A program made the translations under genes and the position numbers. Below are positions 36,592 through 44,625 of a stretch of DNA of 64,000 nt, piece by piece. The stretch is from Herbidospora galbida (lineage in GTDB: Bacteria; Actinomycetota; Actinomycetes; Streptosporangiales; Streptosporangiaceae). Below the pieces are notes generated by a model. The model was not told where the DNA came from and ran no database searches. It saw nothing but the letters and a program-made list of their open reading frames with translations. The first letter of the stretch is position 1; the number at the start of each line of letters is the position of its first letter. The stretch is from contig NZ_SZQA01000014.1 of the NCBI RefSeq assembly GCF_005233835.1, forward strand, positions 62,001 to 126,000, read 5' to 3'.

Positions 36592-37313
36592 CCCTCCTCA
36601 CGATCGACGGGGTCTGGAAGCGGTACGGGGACCACGAGGTCCTCAAGGGCGTCGATCTCACCGTCGACACCCACGAGGTCGTCTGCCTCATCGGGGCCTC
36701 CGGCTCGGGGAAGTCGACCCTGCTGCGCTGCGTGAACCTGCTGGAGACCGTCGACGACGGCGCGATCCTGCTCGACGACGTGGACATCACCGACGTCCGG
36801 GCCGACGCGGACGACGTACGGAAGCGGATCGGGATCGTCTTCCAGGCCTACAACCTGTTCCCGCACATGACCGTGCTGGACAACATCACCCTCGCGCCCC
36901 GGAAGGTGCACGGCGTCGGCCGCGTCCAGGCCGAAGACCAGGCGCGCGAGCTGCTGGCCCGGTTCGGGCTGGAGTCGAAGGCGCGCGACTACCCCGACCA
37001 GTTGTCCGGCGGCCAGCAGCAGCGGGTGGCGATCATCCGGGCCATCGCGACGCAGCCCCGCCTGCTGCTACTCGACGAGGTGACCTCGGCGCTCGACCCG
37101 ACGCTGGTCAACGAGGTGCTCGGGGTGATCAGGGAGCTCAAGCAGTCGGGCATGACGATGATCCTGGCCACCCACGAGATGGGCTTCGCCCGCGACATCG
37201 CCGACACGGTGTGCTTCCTGGCCGACGGGGTGCTGCTGGAGCGCGGGCATCCCGACCAGATCTTCGGCGCGCCGAAGCACCCGCGCACCCGCGAGTTCCT
37301 GTCGCGCACGTGA
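36588..37313 (+). CDS. ABC transporter ATP-binding protein (polar amino acid)
   Basis: A 241-residue ATPase of the GlnQ/HisP type. Walker A is GASGSGKST, the Q-loop is VFQAYNLFPHMT, the signature is LSGGQQQRVAI, Walker B is LLLLDEVTSALDP and the switch histidine is in ILATHEMGF. It powers import of the amino acid bound by the lipoprotein. The gene overlaps the permease by four bases and ends inside a strong hairpin, which likely terminates the operon. Confidence 0.97.
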   Translation: MTLLTIDGVWKRYGDHEVLKGVDLTVDTHEVVCLIGASGSGKSTLLRCVNLLETVDDGAILLDDVDITDVRADADDVRKRIGIVFQAYNLFPHMTVLDNITLAPRKVHGVGRVQAEDQARELLARFGLESKARDYPDQLSGGQQQRVAIIRAIATQPRLLLLDEVTSALDPTLVNEVLGVIRELKQSGMTMILATHEMGFARDIADTVCFLADGVLLERGHPDQIFGAPKHPRTREFLSRT

Positions 37314-37346
37314 CCGGATCGGTCCGGGGCGGGACCCGATCCGGTC
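37312..37346 (+). terminator. Strong hairpin at the end of the ABC operon
   Basis: GACCGGATCGGTCC (37312-37325) pairs with GGACCCGATCCGGTC (37332-37346) apart from one bulged C. The stem includes the last two bases of the stop codon. No T-run follows, as is common in GC-rich actinobacteria. It separates the ABC operon from the isochorismatase gene. Confidence 0.65.
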
Positions 37347-37383
37347 TGTCGTCGGCGCGTTCGCTGAGGTGAGACTGGTGGAC

Positions 37384-37911
37384 ATGAAGCGAGCCCTCGT
37401 CGTCATCGATGTCCAGGAATCCTTCCGCGCCCGCCCGGAGTGGGACACGATCGGCAACCCGAAGATCTTCGACCCGGTGAACCGGCTGGTCCGGGCCGCC
37501 CGGTCGAACGGCGATCTCGTCGTGTGGGTGCTGCACGCCGAGCGCGGCAGCGGTGGGGTGTTCGACCCGGAGAACGGGTTCGTCCGGCTCATGCCCGAGC
37601 TCGACCGGCCCGCCCCCGGCGACCTGCTGATCGAGAAGTCCTCTCACAACGCGTTCACCACGACCAACCTTCAGCAGAAGCTCACCGAGGCCGGAGTGGG
37701 GGAGCTGGTGGTGTGCGGGATCCGTACCGAGCAGTGTGTGGAGACCACCGCCCGCCTGGCCGGTGACCTGGGCTATCAGGTCGTCTTCGTGACCGACGCG
37801 ACCACCACCGAGGGTGTCGGCGGCTTCTCCCCCGAGGAGATCACGGCCCGCACCGAGGCCGTGCTCCGCGACCGCTTCGCTCGCATCGCGACGGTGTCCG
37901 AGCTGGTATGA
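37384..37911 (+). CDS. Isochorismatase-family hydrolase
   Basis: A 175-residue cysteine hydrolase from the ATG at 37384 (MKRALVVIDVQESF); GTG codons at 37369 and 37378 are alternative starts. The catalytic triad of the family is present: aspartate in VIDVQ, lysine in LIEKSSHNAF and cysteine in GIRTEQCVETTAR. Family members hydrolyse isochorismate, nicotinamide or other amides. Its stop overlaps the GATase-AraC regulator by four bases, and this gene pairing is common, suggesting an enzyme/regulator module. The substrate is unknown. Confidence 0.93.
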   Translation: MKRALVVIDVQESFRARPEWDTIGNPKIFDPVNRLVRAARSNGDLVVWVLHAERGSGGVFDPENGFVRLMPELDRPAPGDLLIEKSSHNAFTTTNLQQKLTEAGVGELVVCGIRTEQCVETTARLAGDLGYQVVFVTDATTTEGVGGFSPEEITARTEAVLRDRFARIATVSELV

Positions 37912-38801
37912 CACTGGTCGTCTTCGCCCTGGTCGACAACGTGCACCTGCTCGACCTGGCCGGTCCGGCCCAGGTGTTCGACACGGCCGGCTACCGCCTG
38001 GCCTACGTCGCCGACCGACCGCAGGTGACCAGCGCCCAGGGCCTGCCAGTCGTGGCCGCGCGGGAGTTGCCCGCCCTGGGCGTGGACGACCTGGTCGTGG
38101 TGCCCGGCTGGCGCGGCGAGACCGATCTCTCCGAGCGCCTGCTGGCGCGGCTGCGACGCCACCATGAGGCGGGCGGCGTGGTCGCGAGCGTCTGCGCCGG
38201 CGCCCGCGCGCTCGGCGCGGCCGGCCTGCTCGACGGCCGCCGCTGCACCACCCACCACGACCTTCAAGACGACCTGGCCCGCCGTCACCCCGGGGCCACC
38301 GTGGTCCGCGACGTGCTGTTCACCGTGGACGACCGCGTCATCACCTCGGCCGGCATCGCCAGCGGCGTCGACCTGGCCCTCCACGTGGTCGCCACCCGCC
38401 ACGGCCCGGCCAGAGCCGCCCAGGTGGCCCGCGAGATGGTCGTCTACGCCCGCCGCAACGGCGCGGAACCGCAGGCCAGCGCGATGCTCCGGCATCGAAA
38501 TCACCTCGACGACACCGTCCACCAGGTCCAGGACCTGATCGACACCCGCTTCACCGAACCCCTGCCGCTGTCCCGCCTGGCCGCCCACGCGGGGGTCAGC
38601 GAACGCACCCTGACCCGTCTGTTCACCCGCGCCACCGGTCTCACCCCCTTGCGCTACCAGCAGGCCCTCCGGGTGGAACACGCCGAACACCTGATCGGCC
38701 ACGGCACGACGGTCGAGGCGGCGGCGAGAGAGTCCGGCTTCGACGACGCCCGCATGCTGCGCCGCCTGCGCTCCCGTTTCCGCCCGGTACCTCCTGGGTA
38801 A
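37908..38801 (+). CDS. AraC-family regulator with DJ-1/PfpI (GATase1-like) domain
   Basis: A 297-residue regulator. The N-terminal domain (residues 1-165) is DJ-1/PfpI-like: VFALVDNVHLLDLAGPAQVF, the nucleophile elbow region ASVCAGARALGAAGLLDGRR and ITSAGIASGVDLALHVV. The C-terminal domain (about 200-297) has two AraC helix-turn-helix motifs, LSRLAAHAGVSERTLTRLFT and the second VEAAARESGFDDARMLRRLR. These GlxA-like proteins regulate neighbouring catabolic genes, here most likely the isochorismatase, with which it overlaps. Confidence 0.94.
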   Translation: MTLVVFALVDNVHLLDLAGPAQVFDTAGYRLAYVADRPQVTSAQGLPVVAARELPALGVDDLVVVPGWRGETDLSERLLARLRRHHEAGGVVASVCAGARALGAAGLLDGRRCTTHHDLQDDLARRHPGATVVRDVLFTVDDRVITSAGIASGVDLALHVVATRHGPARAAQVAREMVVYARRNGAEPQASAMLRHRNHLDDTVHQVQDLIDTRFTEPLPLSRLAAHAGVSERTLTRLFTRATGLTPLRYQQALRVEHAEHLIGHGTTVEAAARESGFDDARMLRRLRSRFRPVPPG

Positions 38802-38843
38802 AACCGAACGAATGGGGTGATCTTCACAATTAAGCGGGGTGCC

Positions 38844-39380
38844 ATGGCAGCGTTCGACCGAGACGCCGGATTAGCCGAATATCACGAGGCCCTCGCCAAG
38901 GCGAAGGAGAGCGCGCGGGTCGCCCCCTCCTCGGTGAGCCACCGTGTCCGCGGCGCCGCCGCCATGGTCTTCGCCCTGCTCTTCCTGCTGGGTGCCGCCG
39001 CCATGTTCTACGGCGATTGGTACGCCCCGACCCACGGCACGCCCGCGACCGGGACCATCACCGAAGTCGGCGGACGGGGGATGCAGGTCGCCTTCACGAC
39101 CGCCGAGGGTGTGCCCCAGACAGGGAGCACCGAGACGGTGTCGGGCGCGCGGGTGGGCGGGCAACTGGAGATCCTCTACATGGAGGGCCCGCCGTCCACG
39201 GAGGTCGTGCAAGTCTGGAACGCCGCCACTCCGCCGAGCCTGGGCCTCGCGGTGATCTCCTCTCTCGTGGGTCTCATCGCGCTGGCCGTCGGTCTCGTGG
39301 AGTTCTCCGGGCGAGCTCCCTGGCGCGACGCCGTCGTGCTCGACGAGACGTCGATCACGGCTCGATCAGACCGGACCTGA
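38844..39380 (+). CDS. DUF3592-like two-helix membrane protein
   Basis: A 178-residue protein from the ATG at 38844, with GCGGGG upstream as ribosome site; a GTG at 38817 would add nine residues. Two transmembrane helices (residues 42-62, AAAMVFALLFLLGAAAMFYG, and about 133-153, SLGLAVISSLVGLIALAVG) flank a small extracytoplasmic domain with TGTITEVGGRGMQVAFTTAE, the pattern of DUF3592 proteins. The function of this family is unknown. The last 26 bases overlap the convergent response-regulator gene. Confidence 0.78.
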   Translation: MAAFDRDAGLAEYHEALAKAKESARVAPSSVSHRVRGAAAMVFALLFLLGAAAMFYGDWYAPTHGTPATGTITEVGGRGMQVAFTTAEGVPQTGSTETVSGARVGGQLEILYMEGPPSTEVVQVWNAATPPSLGLAVISSLVGLIALAVGLVEFSGRAPWRDAVVLDETSITARSDRT

Positions 39381-39999
39381 TGGCGTAGCGGGTCAGGTCG
39401 AGCCGGTCGCTCATGCCGAGCTTGGCCAGGATGTTGGCCCGGTGGCGGTCGACCGTCTTCGGGCTGATGACCAGGGTCTCGGCGATGGCCTTGGCCGAGT
39501 TGCCCTCGGCGATCAGCTTGACGATCTCCTCCTCGCGCGGGGTGAGGATCTGGTCGGGGAGGGCCTCGCCCCGGCGGTGCCGATGGAGGTAGTCGCGGAT
39601 CAGCGCGGTGACCGCGCCCGGGTAGAGGAACGGCTCGCCGCGTACGGCGGCCCGGCAGGCCTCGATCAGGTCGCGGTCGGCGACCGACTTGAGCACGTAG
39701 CCCGACGCGCCGGCCTTGAGCGACTCGAAGAAGTACTGCTCGTTGTCGTACATCGACAGGATCAGGATGCGGATCCCCGGCCACCGTTTCGAGATCTCCC
39801 TGGCGGCCTGCAGGCCGGTCATCCGGGGCATCGCGATGTCGAGGACGGCGAGGTCGACGTCCTCCCCCCGGCAGGCCTCGACCGCCTCGGCGCCGTCGGC
39901 GGCCTCCGCGACGACCTCCAGGTCGGGTTCGGCGTCGAGGATCAGCCGCACCCCCCGGCGCACCAGCGCATGGTCGTCGGCCAGCAGGATCCGCGTCAT
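39355..39999 (-). CDS. NarL/FixJ-family response regulator
   Basis: A 214-residue response regulator. The receiver has the acidic pair in LLADDHALVRRG, the phosphorylated aspartate in LAVLDIAMPRM, the serine of LILSMYD in place of the usual threonine, and the lysine in YVLKSV. A LuxR-type helix-turn-helix follows: LTPREEEIVKLIAEGNSAKA and LVISPKTVDRHRANILAKLG. Its ATG overlaps the histidine-kinase stop by four bases, so the two form a cognate two-component system. The gene end overlaps the DUF3592-like gene. Confidence 0.97.
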   Translation of the reverse strand: MTRILLADDHALVRRGVRLILDAEPDLEVVAEAADGAEAVEACRGEDVDLAVLDIAMPRMTGLQAAREISKRWPGIRILILSMYDNEQYFFESLKAGASGYVLKSVADRDLIEACRAAVRGEPFLYPGAVTALIRDYLHRHRRGEALPDQILTPREEEIVKLIAEGNSAKAIAETLVISPKTVDRHRANILAKLGMSDRLDLTRYAIRSGLIEP

Positions 40000-40925
40000 C
40001 CGATCACCCCGGGTATGGTCAGCGTGACCTCGGTGCCCTGCGCCGACGTCACGGTCAGGCGGGCGCCGATCAGCAGCGCCCGTTCCTGCATACCCCGCAT
40101 TCCGGCCCCTTCGGCACGCGCGCCGCCGATTCCGTCATCGGTGATCTTGAGCACCAGGTCGGGGCCGTCGGGGCGGAGCGAGAGCCGTACCGACGAGGCC
40201 TTGGAGTGGCGGACCACGTTGGTGAGGCTCTCTTGGGCGATGCGGTAGATGACCAGCTCGACCTCGGGGGTGAGCGGCGGCAGCGCCTCGATCCGGCGGG
40301 TCACGTCGACGGCGGGGGCCACGTCGGCGGCCAGCGCGGTCAGCGCGCTGTGCAGGCCGAGGTCTTCGAGCACCCCCGGGCGGAGCCGCCGGGCGACCTG
40401 CCTGACCTCGTCGAGGCTGCCCCGGACGGTGTCTCTGACCAGCTGCAGCTCCTCCGACAGTTCGGCGGGCGCGCGGTCGGCGACCCGCTTGAGGCCGAGC
40501 AGCGCTACGGTCAGGCTCTGGCCGATCTCGTCGTGCAGTTCGCGGGCGATGCGCTGGCGTTCGTTCTCCTGGGCGGCCAGGGCGTGCGCACTGGCGGAGG
40601 ACCGCTCGGTCTCCAGCCGTTCGAGCATGGTGTTGAAGGAGTCGATCAGGTAGGTCAGGTCGCCGTTGCCCCGGTCGACCGCCCGGTCGTGGGTGTGCAG
40701 GTCGACGCGGTGCATGAGGGCCGTGAGGGTGGTCAGCGGGGCGAGGCTGCGCCGCAGCAGCAGCGCGTTGGTGATCAGGATGATGGCCAGCCCGGCGCCC
40801 AGCACCAGGATCTCGCGGAGCAGGACCGGCGACGACACCGTGGCCGGAGAGAACGCCAGCGCGAGCGTGCCGATCGTGAACACCGCGCCGTTGATCACAC
40901 ACAGTCGCCAGAACAAGGGCCCCAT
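39996..40925 (-). CDS. NarL-type sensor histidine kinase
   Basis: A 309-residue membrane sensor kinase from the ATG at 40925. Two transmembrane helices (about residues 5-27 and 37-58) are separated by only a short loop, so sensing is probably intramembrane or through the HAMP-like segment (LLRRSLAPLTTLTALMHRVD). The dimerisation/phosphorylation domain is HisKA_3, ERQRIARELHDEIGQSL with the active histidine. The HATPase domain shows YRIAQESLTNVVRHS and LKITDDGIGG. It partners the overlapping NarL-like regulator. The stimulus is unknown. Confidence 0.96.
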   Translation of the reverse strand: MGPLFWRLCVINGAVFTIGTLALAFSPATVSSPVLLREILVLGAGLAIILITNALLLRRSLAPLTTLTALMHRVDLHTHDRAVDRGNGDLTYLIDSFNTMLERLETERSSASAHALAAQENERQRIARELHDEIGQSLTVALLGLKRVADRAPAELSEELQLVRDTVRGSLDEVRQVARRLRPGVLEDLGLHSALTALAADVAPAVDVTRRIEALPPLTPEVELVIYRIAQESLTNVVRHSKASSVRLSLRPDGPDLVLKITDDGIGGARAEGAGMRGMQERALLIGARLTVTSAQGTEVTLTIPGVIG

Positions 40926-41059
40926 GGCTCCAGGTTGGCAAGCATTGCCCGTTCTGTCCATGCAGGTTGTGGGGCGGCAAAGATGGGTGCCAGACCCCAT
41001 AGTCGGACAAAAGGCCAGCAGGAAGACTGAAGGAGTTCCTAATCCGGAGGTGACAGGCC

Positions 41060-41551
41060 GTGACCGAAATCTACGCGCCCTACCGTCCGGCGCGAGTGGA
41101 TGGTGACATGCAAGCGCGCGACATCGCAGCGACCCTGCCGACCGTGACGTCGACCGACTCGGTCGTCCGCGCGGTCCGGATCATGGTCCTGAACCGGCTC
41201 CCCGGCCTGATCGTGGTCGACGGGCAGTCCCGGCCCTGGACGGTCCTGCCGGGCACCCAGGTGCTCCGGCTGGCCATCCCGCTGAGCATCCACGAGGACC
41301 CCGCCCTGGCGCGGACGCTGGACGAGACCCACGCCGATGTGTTCTGGCAGGAGATCGGCAACCTGACCGTGGGCGACTGCCTGCCCAAACCCGTGGCCCG
41401 ACCCGTGACCGTCCCGATGGGGGCGACGCTGCTGGAGATCGCCGCGCTAATGGCGCGGGCCCGCAGCCCGCTGGTGGCGGTGGTCCGCGACGACGGCACA
41501 CTCCATGGCGCGATCACGCTCGAACGACTGCTGATCAGCCTGTCCATCTGA
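41060..41551 (+). CDS. CBS-domain protein
   Basis: A 163-residue protein starting at a GTG eight bases after a strong GGAGGTGA ribosome site, which decides this start over the internal ATG at 41108. It consists of a pair of CBS motifs: [20 protein letters not shown], with the strand PGLIVVDGQ, and then the second repeat [20 protein letters not shown], with [23 protein letters not shown] pairs bind adenosyl nucleotides and usually control a partner. The permease gene is 125 bases downstream on the same strand and is the likely partner. Confidence 0.92.
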   Translation: MTEIYAPYRPARVDGDMQARDIAATLPTVTSTDSVVRAVRIMVLNRLPGLIVVDGQSRPWTVLPGTQVLRLAIPLSIHEDPALARTLDETHADVFWQEIGNLTVGDCLPKPVARPVTVPMGATLLEIAALMARARSPLVAVVRDDGTLHGAITLERLLISLSI

Positions 41552-41676
41552 GGCCTGACCTTTTCTGACTTGGGCGCCGGCGGCCGCGACTGTGCGGGCG
41601 GTCCCCGCCGGCGCCCAACCCCTCACTTGCCCGGAGGTCGTTTTCGCATGCCCACCGTTCCGCTGGTCAGGCCGGG

Positions 41677-42960
41677 ATGAGCGCAATCCTCGCCGTCGTC
41701 GTCTTCGTGATCGCGTTCTACTTCATCGCCACGGAGAAGGCGAACAAGGTCAAGGTCGTTCTCATCGCCGCCGGGGTCATGACCGTCCTCGGATTCGCGC
41801 CCGGAGCGGAAGTGTTCTTCTCCGAGCACTCCGGCGTCGACTGGAACGTCATCTTCCTGCTGCTCGGCATGATGGTCATCGTCGGGGTGGTCAAACAGAC
41901 CGGGCTGTTCGACTACCTGGCCATCTGGGCGGCGAAACGGTCGCTCGGGCGGCCGTACCGGCTGATGGTGATGCTGATGGCCATCACGGCCGTCGCCTCG
42001 CCGTTCCTCGACAACGTCACCACGATCATGCTGGTCGCGCCGGTGACGGTGATGGTCTGCAACCGGCTGCGCATCCCCGCCCAGCCCTATCTGATCGCCG
42101 AGATCCTCGCCTCGAACATCGGCGGCGCCGCCACCCTGATCGGCGACCCGCCCAACATCATCATCGGCAGCCGCGCGGGCCTGACCTTCAACGACTTCCT
42201 GATCCACATGGCCCCGGCCGTCGTCGTGATCTTCGTGGCGTTCGTGCTGCTCACCTATCCGCTGTTCCGCAAGTCCTTCGAGTACCACCCCGAGCACGTC
42301 GCGGCCGTCATGGCCCTCCAGGAGAAGCGGGCCATCACCGACAAGCGGCTGCTGGTCAAGTCGCTGATCGTCATGGGCGCCGTGGTCGTCGCCTTCGGGC
42401 TGCACGCCGTCGTCCACCTGCAGCCGTCGATCATCGCGCTCGTGGGCGCCGGGGTGATGCTGCTGGTCACCAAGGTCGACCTCTCGGACGTCCTCAAAGA
42501 GGTCGAATGGCCCACGCTGGTCTTCTTCATGGGCCTGTTCGTGATGGTCGCCGGCCTCACCCACACCGGGGCGATTCGGGCGATCGGCGAGTGGACCGTC
42601 GACCTGTTCGGCCAGAACCACTTCGCCGCCGCCACGTCACTGCTCTTCGGCTCGGCCGTGCTGGGGGCGTTCTTCGACAACATCCCGTACGTCGCCACGA
42701 TGGCCCCCGTCGTCGAGGGCATGGCCGCCGCCGCCCCCGACCCGCAGACCTCACAGGCCCTCTGGTGGTCGTTCGCCTTCGGCGCCGACTTCGGGGGCAA
42801 CGGCACGGCCGTCGCGGCCAGCGCCAACGTGGTCGCGATCGGCATCGCCGCCCGGACGGGCAACCCGATCTCGTTCTGGCAGTTCACCCGGTACGGAATC
42901 GTGGTGACCCTGCTGAGCACGACCATGGCGTGGGCCTACATCTGGCTCCGCTACTTCTGA
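41677..42960 (+). CDS. ArsB/NhaD-family ion or anion permease
   Basis: A 427-residue membrane protein with about 11 hydrophobic helices. The repeated family motif ASPFLDNVTTIMLVAPVTV occurs near residue 108, and its counterpart GAFFDNIPYVATMAPVV near residue 330. ASNIGGAATLIGDPPNIIIG and FGADFGGNGTAVAASANVVA are also diagnostic. The superfamily includes arsenite exporters, Na+/H+ antiporters and dicarboxylate carriers; the substrate cannot be decided here. It follows a CBS protein that may gate it. The last ten bases overlap the convergent phytase-like gene. Confidence 0.93.
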   Translation: MSAILAVVVFVIAFYFIATEKANKVKVVLIAAGVMTVLGFAPGAEVFFSEHSGVDWNVIFLLLGMMVIVGVVKQTGLFDYLAIWAAKRSLGRPYRLMVMLMAITAVASPFLDNVTTIMLVAPVTVMVCNRLRIPAQPYLIAEILASNIGGAATLIGDPPNIIIGSRAGLTFNDFLIHMAPAVVVIFVAFVLLTYPLFRKSFEYHPEHVAAVMALQEKRAITDKRLLVKSLIVMGAVVVAFGLHAVVHLQPSIIALVGAGVMLLVTKVDLSDVLKEVEWPTLVFFMGLFVMVAGLTHTGAIRAIGEWTVDLFGQNHFAAATSLLFGSAVLGAFFDNIPYVATMAPVVEGMAAAAPDPQTSQALWWSFAFGADFGGNGTAVAASANVVAIGIAARTGNPISFWQFTRYGIVVTLLSTTMAWAYIWLRYF

Positions 42961-44120
42961 CGGGCCTTCGCGTGTCCGACGGGGCAGCCCTTGGCCGCGT
43001 ACAGGAGGAACTGGGTCGACTCCTCGGCGGAGAAGTTGTCGTCGGAACCGATCACCAGGGTGCACTCACCCGACTTCAGGCGCGGTCCCCAGGCCAGGCT
43101 CTCGAGGTTCTGCGTGGGCTCGGGCCGGTTGATGTCGAGGACCAGCGTCTTGCGGACCGGCCGGTAGAACATGCGGGTCATCAGGCTGTCGCGGTTCAGG
43201 ATGTTGGTCGCGCCGCGCAGGTCGATCTCGTAGAGGCGCACCCGGTAGTTGACGCCCTCGATCCACGACCGCTCCAGCGCCAGGTAGCGGTGGTCGTCGA
43301 TGGCCAGCAGCTCCGAGACCCCGCTGTCGGTGGCCCCCGTCGGCGGGATCGGGGCGGCGGGCAGCTTCTCGATCGGGTAGGCGTACTGACCGCGGACCCG
43401 GCCGTTGCGGTTCCACACGGTGATCCGGGCCGGGGCGCCGCCGTCGACGGCCGGCGGGGTCCCGTCTTCGAAACGCGGCCCCTCGACGATCGCGGCGATC
43501 CGGTGCTTGGTCAGCGTCAGGCCCTCGATGCCGAAGTTGCGGCGCGGCCCCCGGTTCTCGCTCGTCAGCAGCAGGTTGCCGGGCAGCTGGAGGCCCCGGA
43601 CGTGCTCACCCTGCCGGTTGACCCAGCGGATGAACTGCTGCGACAGCGGAATGGCGGTGTTCTGCGGATCGGGCCGGTCACCCTCGCTCGACCAGATGAG
43701 CTTGCGGCTCAGCGGATCCCAGCGAATGCTCTCCGGATCGGCCGACTCGGGCTGCGCGTAGGCGGGATAGGGCGACCCGTCGGGCCGCTTCAGGGTGTAG
43801 ACGCTGTCGAGCGACACCCCGCGGAACTCGCCGGTCCGCTTGTTGATGTCGAGCTTGCCCGTGTAGAACCGGGCCGGCTGGTAGCGCCAGCGGTCGTCGG
43901 AGATGAAATACCAGGTCCCGGTGGCCGGGTCACGGTCGATCCCGGAGATCCCGCCGAACGTGGTCCCCTCGACCTGGGTCAGGTGCGGCAGCCGCTGCTC
44001 ACCGAGGAACCGGGTGATCCGGAAATCGGGCCGGTCGGCCGCCAGCGCGGGCAGCGCCGGGAGCGCCATTCCGGCCAACGCCATAGCGACCACGGCAATC
44101 CGGGCAATATTGTGTCGCAC
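42951..44120 (-). CDS. Secreted phytase-like esterase domain protein
   Basis: A 389-residue secreted protein. The start is the GTG at 44120, preceded by a good GAGGAGA ribosome site; the signal peptide follows (IARIAVVAMALAGMALPALP) with cleavage after ALA. The mature protein is the Phytase-like domain (esterase-like activity of phytase): FGGISGIDRDPATGTWYFIS, DPESIRWDPLSRKLIWSSEG, FGIEGLTLTKHRIAAIVEG and NLESLAWGPRLKSGE are typical. The fold is a beta propeller probably acting on phosphate esters outside the cell. Biochemistry of this family is scarce. Confidence 0.92.
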   Translation of the reverse strand: MRHNIARIAVVAMALAGMALPALPALAADRPDFRITRFLGEQRLPHLTQVEGTTFGGISGIDRDPATGTWYFISDDRWRYQPARFYTGKLDINKRTGEFRGVSLDSVYTLKRPDGSPYPAYAQPESADPESIRWDPLSRKLIWSSEGDRPDPQNTAIPLSQQFIRWVNRQGEHVRGLQLPGNLLLTSENRGPRRNFGIEGLTLTKHRIAAIVEGPRFEDGTPPAVDGGAPARITVWNRNGRVRGQYAYPIEKLPAAPIPPTGATDSGVSELLAIDDHRYLALERSWIEGVNYRVRLYEIDLRGATNILNRDSLMTRMFYRPVRKTLVLDINRPEPTQNLESLAWGPRLKSGECTLVIGSDDNFSAEESTQFLLYAAKGCPVGHAKARQK

Positions 44121-44238
44121 GATTCTCCTCGTTCCCCGAACAATCCGTTCGTGGTTATGAGATCGCGTTTGACGGCACAAGTCACGCGTGGAAATCCTGG
44201 GCGTGCTTACGCATATCGTGCATGCCGCCACCAAAGCC

Positions 44239-44510
44239 CTATCCGACGAGCAATTTGGTTCCACCGGGCAGTGGGGGGATGCGTCCGTGGAGGGCTTCGA
44301 TGGCGTACCGGTAGGGAACGCCCTTTCCGTCGATCACCGGCATGAAGGCGGGACACCGCTCCCGGGTCGCGGCGCAGAATTCATCTTCACCAGGTCGAAA
44401 CCGATCTCGATCGGCAGCGCCAGTGGAGTGATGGAGACCTTGCCCTGAAACCAGCCGCATCCGGAAAGCGGCAATACCGCGGCCAACAATGCGATCAGGA
44501 GGCGACGCAT
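44239..44510 (-). pseudogene. Small lipoprotein gene with an apparent frameshift
   Basis: The first frame starts at ATG 44510 with a lipoprotein signal MRRLLIALLAAVLPLSGCGW (cysteine 18) and continues FQGKVSITPLALPIEIGFDL, but after DLVK it shifts to low-GC codons and stops at 44334 after 58 residues. The -1 frame takes over at the same point with high third-position GC, reading FCAATRERCPAFMPVIDGKG and VPYRYAIEALHGRIPPLPGG, and ends at 44239. The change in codon bias suggests one intact lipoprotein of about 90 residues interrupted by an indel around 44385-44405. A sequencing error or a very short real lipoprotein are alternatives. A GGAG-type ribosome site is not obvious. Confidence 0.55.
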
Positions 44511-44625
44511 GAAATAATGGTGACACAGTATGTTTATTTCAACTACTGCGAATATTCGGGCCATTCCATGGAATTGTGCAGGGTTTCCGGAGGGGGCCGG
44601 TTGCGGCGATTTGCCATCCAAGGCG

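Noticed and set aside
41592-44345. Plus-strand open frame of 917 codons
   Set aside because: It is an out-of-frame read of the ArsB/NhaD permease and then the antisense of the phytase-like gene; it has no domain and has atypical composition.
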